Source: Clostridia bacterium
Lineage (GTDB): Bacteria; Bacillota_A; Clostridia; Oscillospirales; Acutalibacteraceae
Direction of reading: 5' to 3'
Length of the DNA: 64,000 nt
Assembly (NCBI GenBank): GCA_017397065.1
Contig: JAFQKE010000028.1
Location: forward strand, 69,062-133,061
The translations under genes and the position numbers were made by a program. This document shows positions 54,601 through 61,663 of this stretch, piece after piece. Positions within the stretch are counted from its first letter, which is position 1, and each line of letters begins with the position of its first letter. A model generated the notes under the pieces. It searched no databases. It worked only from the letters and a program-made list of their open reading frames with translations, and was not told the origin of the DNA.

Positions 54601-54932
54601 ATAGCGGAAATGCTACCGAGCTTAACCTTGTTCTCCGCTTTTTACGTGAAACAGATGGCAAGGGCTTAATCATTGATAATATGGAGCTTATACACAAGGA
54701 TACAGTAGCACCTGAAATTGTTGCCGGTGATATTGATGGTACAGGCGAGGTTGACCTTAGCGACGTTACCGCATTGTCCAGACACCTTGCAGGTTGGACT
54801 ACCGACGCAGACGGAAATGCTCTTAACGTAAATGAGGACGCTCTTGATGTTAACGCCGACAGCGCAGTAAACCTTAAAGACCTTGTTTTACTCGCACAGT
54901 ATGTAGCAGGTTGGGGAGTAACACTTTACTAA
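51633..54932 (+). CDS. Secreted multi-module carbohydrate-binding-like protein with C-terminal dockerin
   Basis: 1099 residues. A signal peptide covers about residues 1-28. Four lectin-like beta modules resembling CBM4/9 or related jelly rolls follow: the first starts NLLTNGDFESHADGVPTNW (~35-258), the others near 336-520, 590-785 and 856-1020, sharing the pattern GYTNxQTLAQ, WRKATI, F-SG(D/N)NTEVIFW. Between them sit three B-repeat-like segments of ~70 residues with FLGWYEGDTLVSEEAELTF, FDGWYNGETLLSKDAKYTF and FEGWYIGEELVSEDATYTF. The C-terminus (1031-1099) is a type I dockerin with two EF-like loops, DIDGTGEVDLSD and DVNADSAVNLKD, each followed by a helix ending AGW. No catalytic domain is seen, so a cellulosome-associated or cell-surface binding role is likely. 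GGAGAT precedes the ATG. Confidence 0.88.
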   Translation: MTRKLLSLVLCLALLLTAVPFGSVATAEDAAAATDNLLTNGDFESHADGVPTNWEIRTTENTSSEIVEDVEIAEGVTKNAVKFTTTADAPTTRSEFFYTGKVEIEKNAKYTTTYWVKVKNVKGFRTYMYEPDYVALDGTNKHQDTAAEGQNIYTFSYDNGSTRVIRTDIKHNFTIAETGTAIDGGGPSMFISRANGVEQPLTPDYPATERQDEWFQIIHTFETGNDDAHKADVRYQFSIPEAVDGEVWIADMQMSVERNYVPAVNDDTLGTIAEGTKIPVNLGEEVTITAEPFALNSFLGWYEGDTLVSEEAELTFVYNGNATPTYEARFEANEDSVIYNFEEGYTNNQTLAQATASVGTEASGPYSAFLGTETNGSGFVVDSSYTGTWRKATITTNKYAHSGTYAVNFSGQYGSLGYKFSGLEQNKDYNVSVYAYLTHTVSADWAGVGNIIITPATASYLDTTARLANKSVRETDVTAGWKKLEIDFNSGDNTEVIFWVDSNGTNAYLYLDDFAVTPAAINYTPNVNDKALGYTNTVKTRVGAKTTVVATPLGEATFDGWYNGETLLSKDAKYTFVYSENAANYEARFISSGFGVDGSYETGYTNGQTLAQLQHTTGTVGGATSDWTPDLWKQSSLDGNNEYFMESNNSGNYRKATISNAYAYAGQYSLKFEGLFGMMGRKFTGLTANTDYIVSFYALVKDNAAAQVGGFRVTTADTAPVLADGHTIALENCIAGTYDYYGTLDEWEKVTYKFNSGNNTEVIFWMNHNNTGSIYIDNFVITRTANVTTQKSAYGTATSVGTVAYNEAVTVTATPYEGNTFEGWYIGEELVSEDATYTFNAAGDVVLTPEFSGTTYEHFALNGQDGTFENGSIDGIRFSDPNYGCEWCNYSIINTDAYEGNNALKVHARHRNTIIPLTNLDANTNYTLSFYFYINEIEAPAGDGSGTIKRAKLDGGITAADVEVLSGEVVAKADTILSTASWQKFELSFNSGNATELNLVLRFLRETDGKGLIIDNMELIHKDTVAPEIVAGDIDGTGEVDLSDVTALSRHLAGWTTDADGNALNVNEDALDVNADSAVNLKDLVLLAQYVAGWGVTLY

Positions 54933-54960
54933 TCTCACAAACTAAATAAGTTTTATTAAC

Positions 54961-54998
54961 AAAGTCTCGGTTGCCGGTGCAACCGAGACTTTTCTTTT
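54961..54998 (+). terminator. Terminator of the dockerin protein gene
   Basis: AAAGTCTCGGTTGC and GCAACCGAGACTTT form a perfect 14-bp stem with loop CGGT, followed by TCTTTTTAT, 28 bp after the stop. Confidence 0.92.
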
Positions 54999-55660
54999 TA
55001 TATACAGATAGATAAATTGTTATTTATAAGCCTTCCCCATCAAGGGGAGGGCTTTATTTCGAGAAATTCAAGGATTTGTTTGTAGGGAACGACCTGTGTG
55101 TCGTTCCTAATAAACCACAACAAATTTGTATTTAGGAACAACACATTGGTTGTTCCCTACGTTGTTGCCCCAAAATTTGTGCTAAATTGCGTTTTTTGCA
55201 AATTTTCGGTAATATCCGTAGGGCAGGGGCTTGCTCCTGCCACCAAAGTTTATACTAATTTTTTTCGGAACGAGCAAGCCCGTTCCCTACGACCAACCCA
55301 TATTTTGTAAGATCTTTATAGATTGCAAAATCCGTTTATTTATGCATTTTTTTACGGACAGTCCGGGAGGCCTGTCCCTACGGTATCACCCAAAAATCCC
55401 TGCGATAAACTACAATTTACCGATTATAATAATTTTGCACTCTGCATTCTGAATTCTGCATTTTATAAATCGTGACAAAGTAGGGGATGGCGCCCACGAC
55501 ATCCCTAAAAATTAACGCAATCTTTGAATTTTAAACATTGATTTTTCGTATTGACACCATATTTTTTAATAAAAGTGAAATTCCTTTTTTACGAAAATCA
55601 ACGGGTCGTCGAGGCGCCGACCCCTACGGTAAAATCCCCCGTCCACCGTCCTATTCGTAA

Positions 55661-55700
55661 AAAACCCTTGGTAACAGAAAAATCCGTTACCAAGGGTTTT
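55661..55700 (-). terminator. Terminator after the small conserved gene
   Basis: AAAACCCTTGGTAAC (55661-55675) and GTTACCAAGGGTTTT (55686-55700) form a 15-bp stem; T-runs are present on both strands. It ends the minus-strand ireB transcript. Confidence 0.88.
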
Positions 55701-55710
55701 GTTTTATTAT

Positions 55711-55998
55711 TTATTTTTCTTCCTTTAAGGCACGCTCTAACCAAATGGAGGCAATATCCATTGCGTTGTAAAGACCACGTCTTTCGCCGTTTTTAACAAA
55801 ACGCTCCATAATGGGAATTTCGGGATCGGTTTTAAGCAGCTGAATCTGAACTTTATCAGGAAGCTCTTCACCGTTTTCCTCCTTGGTGCTTAAAATCTGT
55901 AATACGCAAACATACTCATCTGACATATTACCGTAATATATGGTGTTGCCGCCACGAACTAAAGGACGGCCCTTGTAGGTAAGAAACTTTTCAGCCAT
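55711..55998 (-). CDS. Small conserved protein of unknown function
   Basis: 95 residues, intact frame with a clear GGAAGG before the ATG. It starts MAEKFLTYKGRPLVRGGNTI, has a beta-rich N-terminal half (YYGNMSDEYVCVLQIL) and a C-terminal amphipathic helix (NAMDIASIWLERALKEE). No membrane segment or metal motif. It follows ireB by 35 bp and shares its transcript, so it may belong to the same cell-division/stress context as IreB neighbours (normally ruvX and a DUF1292 protein, both absent here). I do not recognise the family. Confidence 0.8.
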   Translation of the reverse strand: MAEKFLTYKGRPLVRGGNTIYYGNMSDEYVCVLQILSTKEENGEELPDKVQIQLLKTDPEIPIMERFVKNGERRGLYNAMDIASIWLERALKEEK

Positions 55999-56033
55999 AT
56001 TCTTGCCTTCCTTTCCGGTAAACCAAGCTAAAA

Positions 56034-56285
56034 CTAGTTGGTCATATAATACTTTACAAGGGTTTGAAGCAGAGTATCACGATCAATTCTGCGAATAAGA
56101 TTCCTTGCGTTATTATGGGTGGTGATATAGGTAGGATCCTCTGAAAGAATGTAGCCTACCATCTGATTTATGGGATTATAACCTTTTTCTTTAAGTGCAT
56201 TGTAAACTGTAAGCAAAAGCTCACGAATTTCACGATCACGATCATTTCCCAACGAAAAAGTCATTGTTCTATCCATCTTCTCCAC
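56034..56285 (-). CDS. ireB: IreB-family regulatory phosphoprotein (UPF0297)
   Basis: 83 residues from a GTG at 56285 with GGAG ten bases upstream; an ATG at 56276 is the alternative. Family hallmarks: [44 protein letters not shown] and [12 protein letters not shown]. IreB is phosphorylated on N-terminal Thr by the PASTA kinase IreK in enterococci and tunes envelope stress and cephalosporin tolerance; the TMTF threonines could serve that role here. Confidence 0.92.
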   Translation of the reverse strand: MEKMDRTMTFSLGNDRDREIRELLLTVYNALKEKGYNPINQMVGYILSEDPTYITTHNNARNLIRRIDRDTLLQTLVKYYMTN

Positions 56286-56393
56286 TTATATCACTCTCCT
56301 TAAATTTATTAACACTATTATTGTATACTAAAAAAGTATATTTTTCAAGTGCTTTTGCGTTATTTAATAAAATATTAACCAATTTAACATTTA

Positions 56394-58784
56394 TTATCCA
56401 CGAAGCTCGGCGCCTGCTTCTGCCAATTTTTTAATCACCTTGTTCATAACGGTTGCTATCTGCTCATCTGTAAGGGTTGCATCGGCAGAGCGAAGTGTTA
56501 AGCTGAATGCCACACTCTTTTTGCCCTCAGGAATCTGTGAACCCTCATAAATATCGAAAATAGATACAGACTCTAACAGTTTTCCGCCCGCTTTTTTGAT
56601 TATATCAAGCAAATCGCCAACAGGAACTTCCGATGCACAAAGCAAGGCAAGGTCACGATTAACGGCCGGGAATTTTGGAAGTGGTGCGTAAATTACCAAA
56701 GGACTGCTAATATCCTGCAACATATCCAAATAAATTTCGGCTACATAAGCTCTTGCGGTTAAATCAAATTTATCGGCGGTATCGGGGTGAACCTCACCAA
56801 ATACGGCAACGGTTTTATCACCCATAACAGCCTTGGCAGCTCTGCCGGGATGGAGGTACGGCTCATCGGCACGTTCAAAACGAACCTCAGCTCCGCAAAG
56901 CTCCATAACCTGCTCTACAACGCCCTTGAGTGTATAGAAATCCTCTTTTTCGCCGTAAAGACCAATTGCAAGAGTTTTAAGCTCATCGGGCTGCTCGGTC
57001 ATAGGTAGACTCTTTGGAATAAAGCGTTTAGAAATCTCAAAGAAGCCTGCCTCGGAATTTTTGCGGTTCATATTTGTTGAAACAACCGTAAGCATTGAGG
57101 TTACAAGCTGTGTACGCATTACCGAATATTCATCGCCAAGGGGATTTAAAATCTTAATACCGTTAAGGCGGCTGTCATCATCGGGGAGGTTAAGAGGGTC
57201 AACCGATTTTGAGCCTATAAAGGAGTAGGTTGCAATTTCATAAAGACCGTTTGCAACAAGCAGAGTTTTAACCTTATCCTCCAAAGCACGCTCGGGGGTA
57301 ACGCTTCCTCTTAAAACGGCACCGCTTATGGGAGTGCCTACGATATGGTCATAGCCATAAATTCTCATAACCTCTTCAGCAATATCGGCCATATACTCAA
57401 TATCGTCACGGAATGACGGTATGTGGCAGGTTAAGGTATCGCCTGAAAGGGTGGTGGGAATGTGGAGGCTGTTTAAGATATTTACCATTGTATCGGCAGG
57501 AATATCAAGACCTAAAAGTGCATTGATTTTAGCTACGCTTACATTAAGCACACGTTCGGCAGGCAGACCGTCATTGCAATCTAAAACGCCATCAACAATT
57601 TCGCCTGCTCCAAGCTCATAAATAAGCTGTAACGCACGGTTTGATGCGTATTCGGTATTCATAATATCGGTTCCACGCTCATATCTTGCGCTGGATTCGG
57701 TACGAACACCAAGAGCTCTTGCAGTGCGGCGAACGCTATCACGGCGGAACTTAGCCGACTCTAAGAAAAGGGTGGTTGTATCGTCCTTGATTTCGCTGTT
57801 AAGACCACCCATAATACCTGCAAGGCAGGAGGGATTCTCGGCATCGGCAATAACCAGCATATCGGTGGTTAGATTATGCTCTTTTTCATCCAAGGTGGTA
57901 ATCTTTTCGCCCTCATTTGCGGTGCGGACAATGATTTTTCCGCCCTTAATATCACGGTAATCAAAGGCGTGGAGGGGTTGACCGGTTTCAAGCATAACAA
58001 AATTTGTAATATCAACAATATTGTTAATTGGGCGCATACCCGAAGCCTTTAAGGCACGCTTCATCCAATCGGGGGAGGGAGCGATTTTAAGATTTTTAAC
58101 AAAGCGACCTACATAGCGTGGGCAGAGGTCAAAGTTTTTAACCTCAAGCTGCATATAGTTGTTTATATCGTCGCCGGCGGTTTCAAAGGTAGGTACGGGG
58201 GGCTTGAACTCGGTGCCAAGCACAACGCCAATCTCCCTTGCAATACCCAAAATACTCTGACAATCGGGGCGGTTAGCGGTGATTTTAAAGTCGATTATCC
58301 AATCGTTAAGACCTAAAACCTCACGCATATCGGTACCGGGGGCGATTTCACCCTTTAAGATTAGTATTCCGTTTACCGAAGCACCCTCATAATCGTCCTC
58401 GGTAATGCAGAGCTCCTCGCCGCTGCAAAGCATACCGTTTGAAACAACACCTCTGAGCTTGCCGCTTTTAATGTTCATACCGTTAGGTAGCTTGGAGTTG
58501 TGAAGTGCGGCAGGAACATAAGCACCCTCAAACACGTTATCGGCGCCGGTAACAATCTGCACAGGCTCGCCTGCTCCAACATCACTCTGACAAATAACAA
58601 GGTGGTCAGAATTTTCGTGAGGAGTAATTTCTAAAATTTTACCAACAACAACATTTTCCATACTGTCGGCGGTGTTTATGGCTTCCTCAACCTCAAAGCC
58701 GGCCATAACCATACGGTCGCAAAGCTCTTCGGCAGGAACGTTTATTTCAACATAAGTTTTAAGTTGTTCTAATGAAACCTTCAT
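56394..58784 (-). CDS. pheT: Phenylalanyl-tRNA synthetase beta subunit
   Basis: 796 residues, standard for PheT. Domains in order: N-terminal EMAP/OB tRNA-binding part (VVGKILEITPHENSDHLVIC), B3/B4 editing region (GMRPINNIVDITNFVMLETG), B5 domain, catalytic-like core (NPLGDEYSVMRTQLV) and C-terminal anticodon-binding fold (FPAVNRDLALL). Forms an alpha2beta2 enzyme with PheS, encoded 20 bp upstream in the same T-box-controlled operon. Confidence 0.97.
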   Translation of the reverse strand: MKVSLEQLKTYVEINVPAEELCDRMVMAGFEVEEAINTADSMENVVVGKILEITPHENSDHLVICQSDVGAGEPVQIVTGADNVFEGAYVPAALHNSKLPNGMNIKSGKLRGVVSNGMLCSGEELCITEDDYEGASVNGILILKGEIAPGTDMREVLGLNDWIIDFKITANRPDCQSILGIAREIGVVLGTEFKPPVPTFETAGDDINNYMQLEVKNFDLCPRYVGRFVKNLKIAPSPDWMKRALKASGMRPINNIVDITNFVMLETGQPLHAFDYRDIKGGKIIVRTANEGEKITTLDEKEHNLTTDMLVIADAENPSCLAGIMGGLNSEIKDDTTTLFLESAKFRRDSVRRTARALGVRTESSARYERGTDIMNTEYASNRALQLIYELGAGEIVDGVLDCNDGLPAERVLNVSVAKINALLGLDIPADTMVNILNSLHIPTTLSGDTLTCHIPSFRDDIEYMADIAEEVMRIYGYDHIVGTPISGAVLRGSVTPERALEDKVKTLLVANGLYEIATYSFIGSKSVDPLNLPDDDSRLNGIKILNPLGDEYSVMRTQLVTSMLTVVSTNMNRKNSEAGFFEISKRFIPKSLPMTEQPDELKTLAIGLYGEKEDFYTLKGVVEQVMELCGAEVRFERADEPYLHPGRAAKAVMGDKTVAVFGEVHPDTADKFDLTARAYVAEIYLDMLQDISSPLVIYAPLPKFPAVNRDLALLCASEVPVGDLLDIIKKAGGKLLESVSIFDIYEGSQIPEGKKSVAFSLTLRSADATLTDEQIATVMNKVIKKLAEAGAELRG

Positions 58785-58804
58785 TTTTCTGCACTCCCCT
58801 TTCC

Positions 58805-59824
58805 TTAAAACTGTTTAAGAAAGCGAAGATCGTTTTCAAAAAGCAAACGAATATCGCTGATTTTATGACGAGTGGTGGTAAGGCGGTCAAGACCGATACC
58901 AAAGGCAAAGCCCGAATACTCCTCAGGGTCAATTCCACAGCCTTTAAGCACCTTGGGATGAACCATACCTGCACCAAGAATTTCTATCCAACCGCTGCCC
59001 TTACAAACACGACAACCCTTGCCGCCACACTCCGAGCAGGAAACATCAACCTCAACGCTGGGCTCGGTAAATGGGAAGAAAGAGGGGCGGAATTTAACCT
59101 TGGTATCGCTACCGTAGATTTCTTTTGCCATTGTTTCCAAAGTGCCCTTTAAATCGCACATAGTTATGCCCTTATCAACAACAAGTCCCTCAACCTGATG
59201 GAAAACAGGCGAATGGGTTGCATCAACATCATCCGAACGATAAACTCTACCAGGGCAGATCATACGAATGGGGGGCTTTCGCTTTTCCATTGTGCGAATC
59301 TGAGTAGCAGAGGTCTGTGTGCGAAGAAGCATATTTTCGGTTAAATAAAAGGTATCCTGCATATCACGTGCGGGATGGTCCTGAGGCACGTTAAGAGCCT
59401 CAAAGTTATAATAATCGGTTTCAATCTCTGGGCCGTCAACAACATCAAATCCCATTGATTTGAAGATATCAATGAGCTTATTGAGTGTGCTGTTAAGAGG
59501 ATGGAGAGAGCCTACCTTAGCTTGCTTGCTGGGTATGGAAATATCCAGAGCCTCCTTTTTAAGGCGGAGCTCCAATGCTTTTTTATTCATTTCGCTGAGC
59601 GCAGTAGCTATTGCACCCTCAATATCGGCACGAACCTCATTAGCGAGCTGACCCATTTTGGGACGCTCCTCGGCCGAAAGACTACCCATTTGCTTTAAAA
59701 TAGCGGTGATTTCGCCCTTTTTACCAAGGTAACGAACACGAAGCTCATCTACAGCTTTAACATCTTCTGCTGCGGCAAGCTCGGCTTTAGCCGTTACTCT
59801 GATTTCTTCCAGCTTTTGCTGCAT
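58805..59824 (-). CDS. pheS: Phenylalanyl-tRNA synthetase alpha subunit
   Basis: 340 residues from the ATG at 59824, preceded by AAAGGA; the open frame runs further upstream but only through the T-box leader. Class II core: [41 protein letters not shown] (motif 2) and [11 protein letters not shown] (motif 3). A small Cys-rich insertion [17 protein letters not shown] near residues 275-291 may bind zinc, as in some clostridial PheS. The N-terminal ~90 residues are the tRNA-binding coiled coil. Confidence 0.97.
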   Translation of the reverse strand: MQQKLEEIRVTAKAELAAAEDVKAVDELRVRYLGKKGEITAILKQMGSLSAEERPKMGQLANEVRADIEGAIATALSEMNKKALELRLKKEALDISIPSKQAKVGSLHPLNSTLNKLIDIFKSMGFDVVDGPEIETDYYNFEALNVPQDHPARDMQDTFYLTENMLLRTQTSATQIRTMEKRKPPIRMICPGRVYRSDDVDATHSPVFHQVEGLVVDKGITMCDLKGTLETMAKEIYGSDTKVKFRPSFFPFTEPSVEVDVSCSECGGKGCRVCKGSGWIEILGAGMVHPKVLKGCGIDPEEYSGFAFGIGLDRLTTTRHKISDIRLLFENDLRFLKQF

Positions 59825-59873
59825 AAAAAACAAATCCTTTCGATATAAATTAAAGTGATGAATTTTAAAAAAT

Positions 59874-60170
59874 AAAAAAACGCCCCCATAACAGGGACGA
59901 AATCCTTTCGTGGTACCACTCTGTTTTTGCATTAACCTTACGGCTAACACCTCATTAGACTCTTTTGAAGTCTTAGCGATGTAACGGTCGCACCCGTTGT
60001 GCCTACTAAAACAAACATTTAAAGGTAAAGACCTTGATTCTTTGCAGATTCAACACACTGCTCGCAGAATGAACTTCAAGTGGATATTACCGCCGTTTTG
60101 CACCAACCAACGGCTCTCTAAAGGTTTTTCTCCGCCCTACTCTTTCTGCTCAGACGCATTTACACATATT
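59874..60170 (-). promoter_or_regulatory. T-box leader controlling pheST
   Basis: On the minus strand the leader opens with AAAGAGTAGG, has a long stem I region, the T-box core GAGTGGTACCACG (near 59920-59908), and ends in terminator CGTCCC-TGTTAT-GGGGCG plus seven T (59900-59874). A likely specifier UUC (Phe) is at about 60073-60071. Uncharged tRNA-Phe would stabilise the antiterminator and let transcription reach pheST. Confidence 0.92.
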
Positions 60171-60176
60171 ATAAAT

Positions 60177-60205
60177 ATTTTACCTCAAATGCACACAAAA
60201 GTCAA
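60177..60205 (-). promoter_or_regulatory. Sigma-A promoter of the pheST T-box transcript
   Basis: TTGACT (60205-60200), 17-bp spacer, TAAAAT (60182-60177) on the minus strand; the start is about 60170, matching the T-box 5' end. Confidence 0.78.
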
Positions 60206-60933
60206 GCGTTTTATTCCGAATATGTTTGTATATATCATAATCCCTTTATATAATCGAAAAATGATAAAAAATTGTGGTTTGAACGCAGAAATTTTCGGGC
60301 GATACCGTAGGGACAGGCCTCCCGGACTGTCCGTGAAAAATTGCATAATTTAGCGCTTTTTCACCTCCTCCACCAACATACGTTGGTCTGACAGACCCGT
60401 ACCCCTCTGTCGGCTTTGCCGACATCTCCCCTTCACAGGAGGGGAGTCGGCCCCTCCCCCATCAAGGGGAAAGCTTTATTTCGAGAAATTCAAGGATTTG
60501 TTTGTAGGGAACGACCTGCGTGTCGTTCCTAATAAACCACAACAAATTTGTATTTAGGAACAACACATTGGTTGTTCCCTACGTTGTTGCACCAAAATTT
60601 GTGTGTTAAATTGCGTTTTTTGCAAATTTTCGGTAATATCCGTAGGGCGGGGGCTTGCTCCTGCCGCCAAAGTTTGTACTAATTTTTTTCGGAACGAGCA
60701 AGCCCGTTCCCTACGACCAACCCATATTTTGTAAGATCTTTATAGATTGCAAAATCCGTTTATTTATGCGGTTTTATAACGGACAGTCCGGGAGGCCTGT
60801 CCCTACAGATGTTTAATATAATCTCATCTTCAAACAACAGTTTACCAATTATAATAATTTTGCACTCTGCATTCTGCATTTTATAAAGCGCTTTACGATT
60901 AGCTTAACTCGATGATAGCCTTTTCTGCTATTT
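60206..60933. repeat. Composite repeat island between the T-box promoter and the XRE gene
   Basis: About 730 bp without a gene. GTAGGG-capped hairpins: 60307-60333, 60504-60529, 60556-60582, 60642-60665, 60690-60715 and 60779-60807. Also ACCAACATACGTTGGT (about 60373-60388), a CCCCCATCAAGGGG hairpin (~60457-60470), and the TTTACCAATTATAAT...CATTCTGCATTTTATAA element (60840-60887). 60465-60807 is nearly identical to 55040-55382. The last ~36 bp are a copy of the rplQ 3' end (separate entry). Confidence 0.75.
60894..60930 (-). repeat. Duplicate of the rplQ 3' end
   Basis: TTTACGATTAGCTTAACTCG and the bases after it match the rplQ end at 61661-61697 at about 33 of 36 positions. On the minus strand it would still read A-E-K-A-I-I-E-L-S-stop, against M-A-I-I-E-L-I-stop in rplQ. 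It overlaps the XRE gene stop region by a few bases of flank only. Together with rplQ it brackets the XRE/small-ORF cassette as a direct repeat. Confidence 0.75.
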
Positions 60934-61176
60934 TTATTTGATTTCTTGTTCCAATTCTTTGAAATACTCTGTATCAAAAAACTCTGTTATGCTGATTTCA
61001 AGTCCATCGCAAAGTTTTTTAATAGTAACAATTCCGGGATTTTTGCTTTGATTGTAAAATATTGATTTTACTGTAGTATAAGGCACGCCGGATATACTCG
61101 CAAGTTTACAGAAATTTATATTTCTTTTATAGCAAAGTTCTTCAAATCTTTTTTTAACTGCTTCTGTGATATTCAT
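60934..61176 (-). CDS. XRE (Cro/CI)-family regulator
   Basis: 80 residues, one helix-turn-helix domain: FCKLASISGVPYTTVKSIFY as the HTH (about residues 22-41), then GIVTIKKLCDGLEISITEFF. Such single-domain proteins are typical repressors of phages, mobile elements and toxin-antitoxin-like pairs. AGGAG precedes the ATG at 61176 and lies in an inverted repeat that could hide it. A 53-residue ORF is 71 bp upstream on the same strand. Palindromic ACTATATATAGT sites flank that ORF and are candidate operators. Confidence 0.9.
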   Translation of the reverse strand: MNITEAVKKRFEELCYKRNINFCKLASISGVPYTTVKSIFYNQSKNPGIVTIKKLCDGLEISITEFFDTEYFKELEQEIK

Positions 61177-61183
61177 AAAAACA

Positions 61184-61219
61184 CTCCTAACGAATATATT
61201 TTATACTTTCCGTTAGGAG
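61184..61219 (-). promoter_or_regulatory. Inverted repeat covering the ribosome site of the XRE gene
   Basis: CTCCTAACG (61184-61192) and CGTTAGGAG (61211-61219) are perfect 9-bp inverted copies. On the minus strand the second-transcribed arm contains AGGAG eight bases before the ATG, and a -10-like TATAAA lies in the 18-bp loop. It may work as a DNA operator or as an RNA hairpin that masks the ribosome site. Confidence 0.6.
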
Positions 61220-61224
61220 CGTTT

Positions 61225-61260
61225 AGACTATATATTATACGATATTACTATATATAGTCT
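61225..61260. promoter_or_regulatory. ACTATATATAGT operator-like palindromes, XRE-proximal pair
   Basis: AGACTATATAT (61225-61235) and ATATATAGTCT (61250-61260) are inverted copies; the right one also contains the palindrome ACTATATATAGT (61247-61258). A third site is at 61434-61446, upstream of the small ORF. Confidence 0.55.
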
Positions 61261-61409
61261 TTCAAATATTTAGCTACTTCAAAAACAAAATATTCAACCG
61301 AGCATTCAATACCTGCATCAGAAAGTGCCGCCGCCATTTCTCTGTTCACTTCTTCTTTTGATATGTTTTCTTTAATTGCCAGTTCAGATATTATATCATC
61401 ATATCGCAT
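61248..61409 (-). CDS. Small protein next to the XRE regulator
   Basis: 53 residues, ATG at 61409 and stop TAG at 61248. GGTGGTGAG lies four bases before the ATG. The sequence begins MRYDDIISELAIKENISKEE and ends FEVAKYLKDYI; it is acidic and helical with one Cys. The stop lies inside the operator-like palindrome. Same strand as the XRE gene, so the two may form a small module (for example regulator plus partner or toxin-antitoxin-like pair), though no known family is recognised. Too short for routine gene callers. Confidence 0.6.
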   Translation of the reverse strand: MRYDDIISELAIKENISKEEVNREMAAALSDAGIECSVEYFVFEVAKYLKDYI

Positions 61410-61433
61410 TTTCTCACCACCTTTTATTGCATT

Positions 61434-61449
61434 ATACTATATATAGTCT
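61434..61449. promoter_or_regulatory. ACTATATATAGT operator-like palindrome upstream of the small ORF
   Basis: TATACTATATATAGTCTA carries a 12-bp perfect palindrome, same as the site at 61247-61258. It is about 25-40 bp before the small ORF start, where a promoter would be expected. Confidence 0.55.
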
Positions 61450-61523
61450 ATCGAAAGTTGTCGAAAAAAGTATCAGTTAAAATTTTTATTAGCAAAAAAT
61501 ACGGTGGTTTTTTTGTTGCGGAC

Positions 61524-61578
61524 AACAGTTTACCGATTATAATAATTCTGCATTCTGAATTCTGCCTCTGCATTTTAT
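61524..61578. repeat. TTTACCGATTATAAT...CATTTTATAA element downstream of rplQ
   Basis: Fifth copy of this dispersed element (others at 28227, 48118, 55409, 60840). Here the CATTCTG heptamers are slightly rearranged (GCATTCTGAATTCTGCCTCTGCATTTTATAA-type order). It lies 25 bp beyond the rplQ terminator. Confidence 0.7.
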
Positions 61579-61604
61579 AAAGCGTTTTAAGCTATAAACT
61601 AACA

Positions 61605-61635
61605 AAAGCACCCGTGTTAATTACACAGGTGCTTT
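61605..61635 (-). terminator. Terminator of the rpsK-rpsD-rpoA-rplQ transcript
   Basis: AAAGCACCCGTGT and ACACAGGTGCTTT pair with one mismatch around TTAAT; on the minus strand TTTTGTTAG follows. Confidence 0.85.
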
Positions 61636-61663
61636 AATATTACATTATTTAATCGTTTTACGA

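Larger units (their letters stand above)
54933..55710. repeat. Composite repeat island after the dockerin protein gene
   Basis: 778 bp without a gene. After the terminator at 54961 come GTAGGG-capped hairpins at 55082-55107, 55133-55160, 55218-55241, 55266-55291, 55354-55382, 55480-55505 and 55602-55627, mixed with a CCTTCCCCATCAAGGGG hairpin (~55030), and the TTTACCGATTATAAT...CATTTTATAA element (55409-55468). The part 55040-55382 is nearly identical to 60465-60807. Confidence 0.75.

Noticed and set aside
55082..55291. Possible CRISPR array from regularly repeated hairpins
   Set aside because: Repeat types differ, orientation alternates and spacing is uneven; no cas gene is near. The covarying-hairpin family fits better.
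55551..55796. Several 60-80-residue open frames in the repeat islands (also 46125-46331, 55098-55310, 55231-55452)
   Set aside because: They are built from dispersed hairpin repeats, lack ribosome sites and share no protein-level conservation between copies.
59997..60353. 118-residue plus-strand open frame
   Set aside because: It is the antisense of the pheST T-box leader and its promoter.
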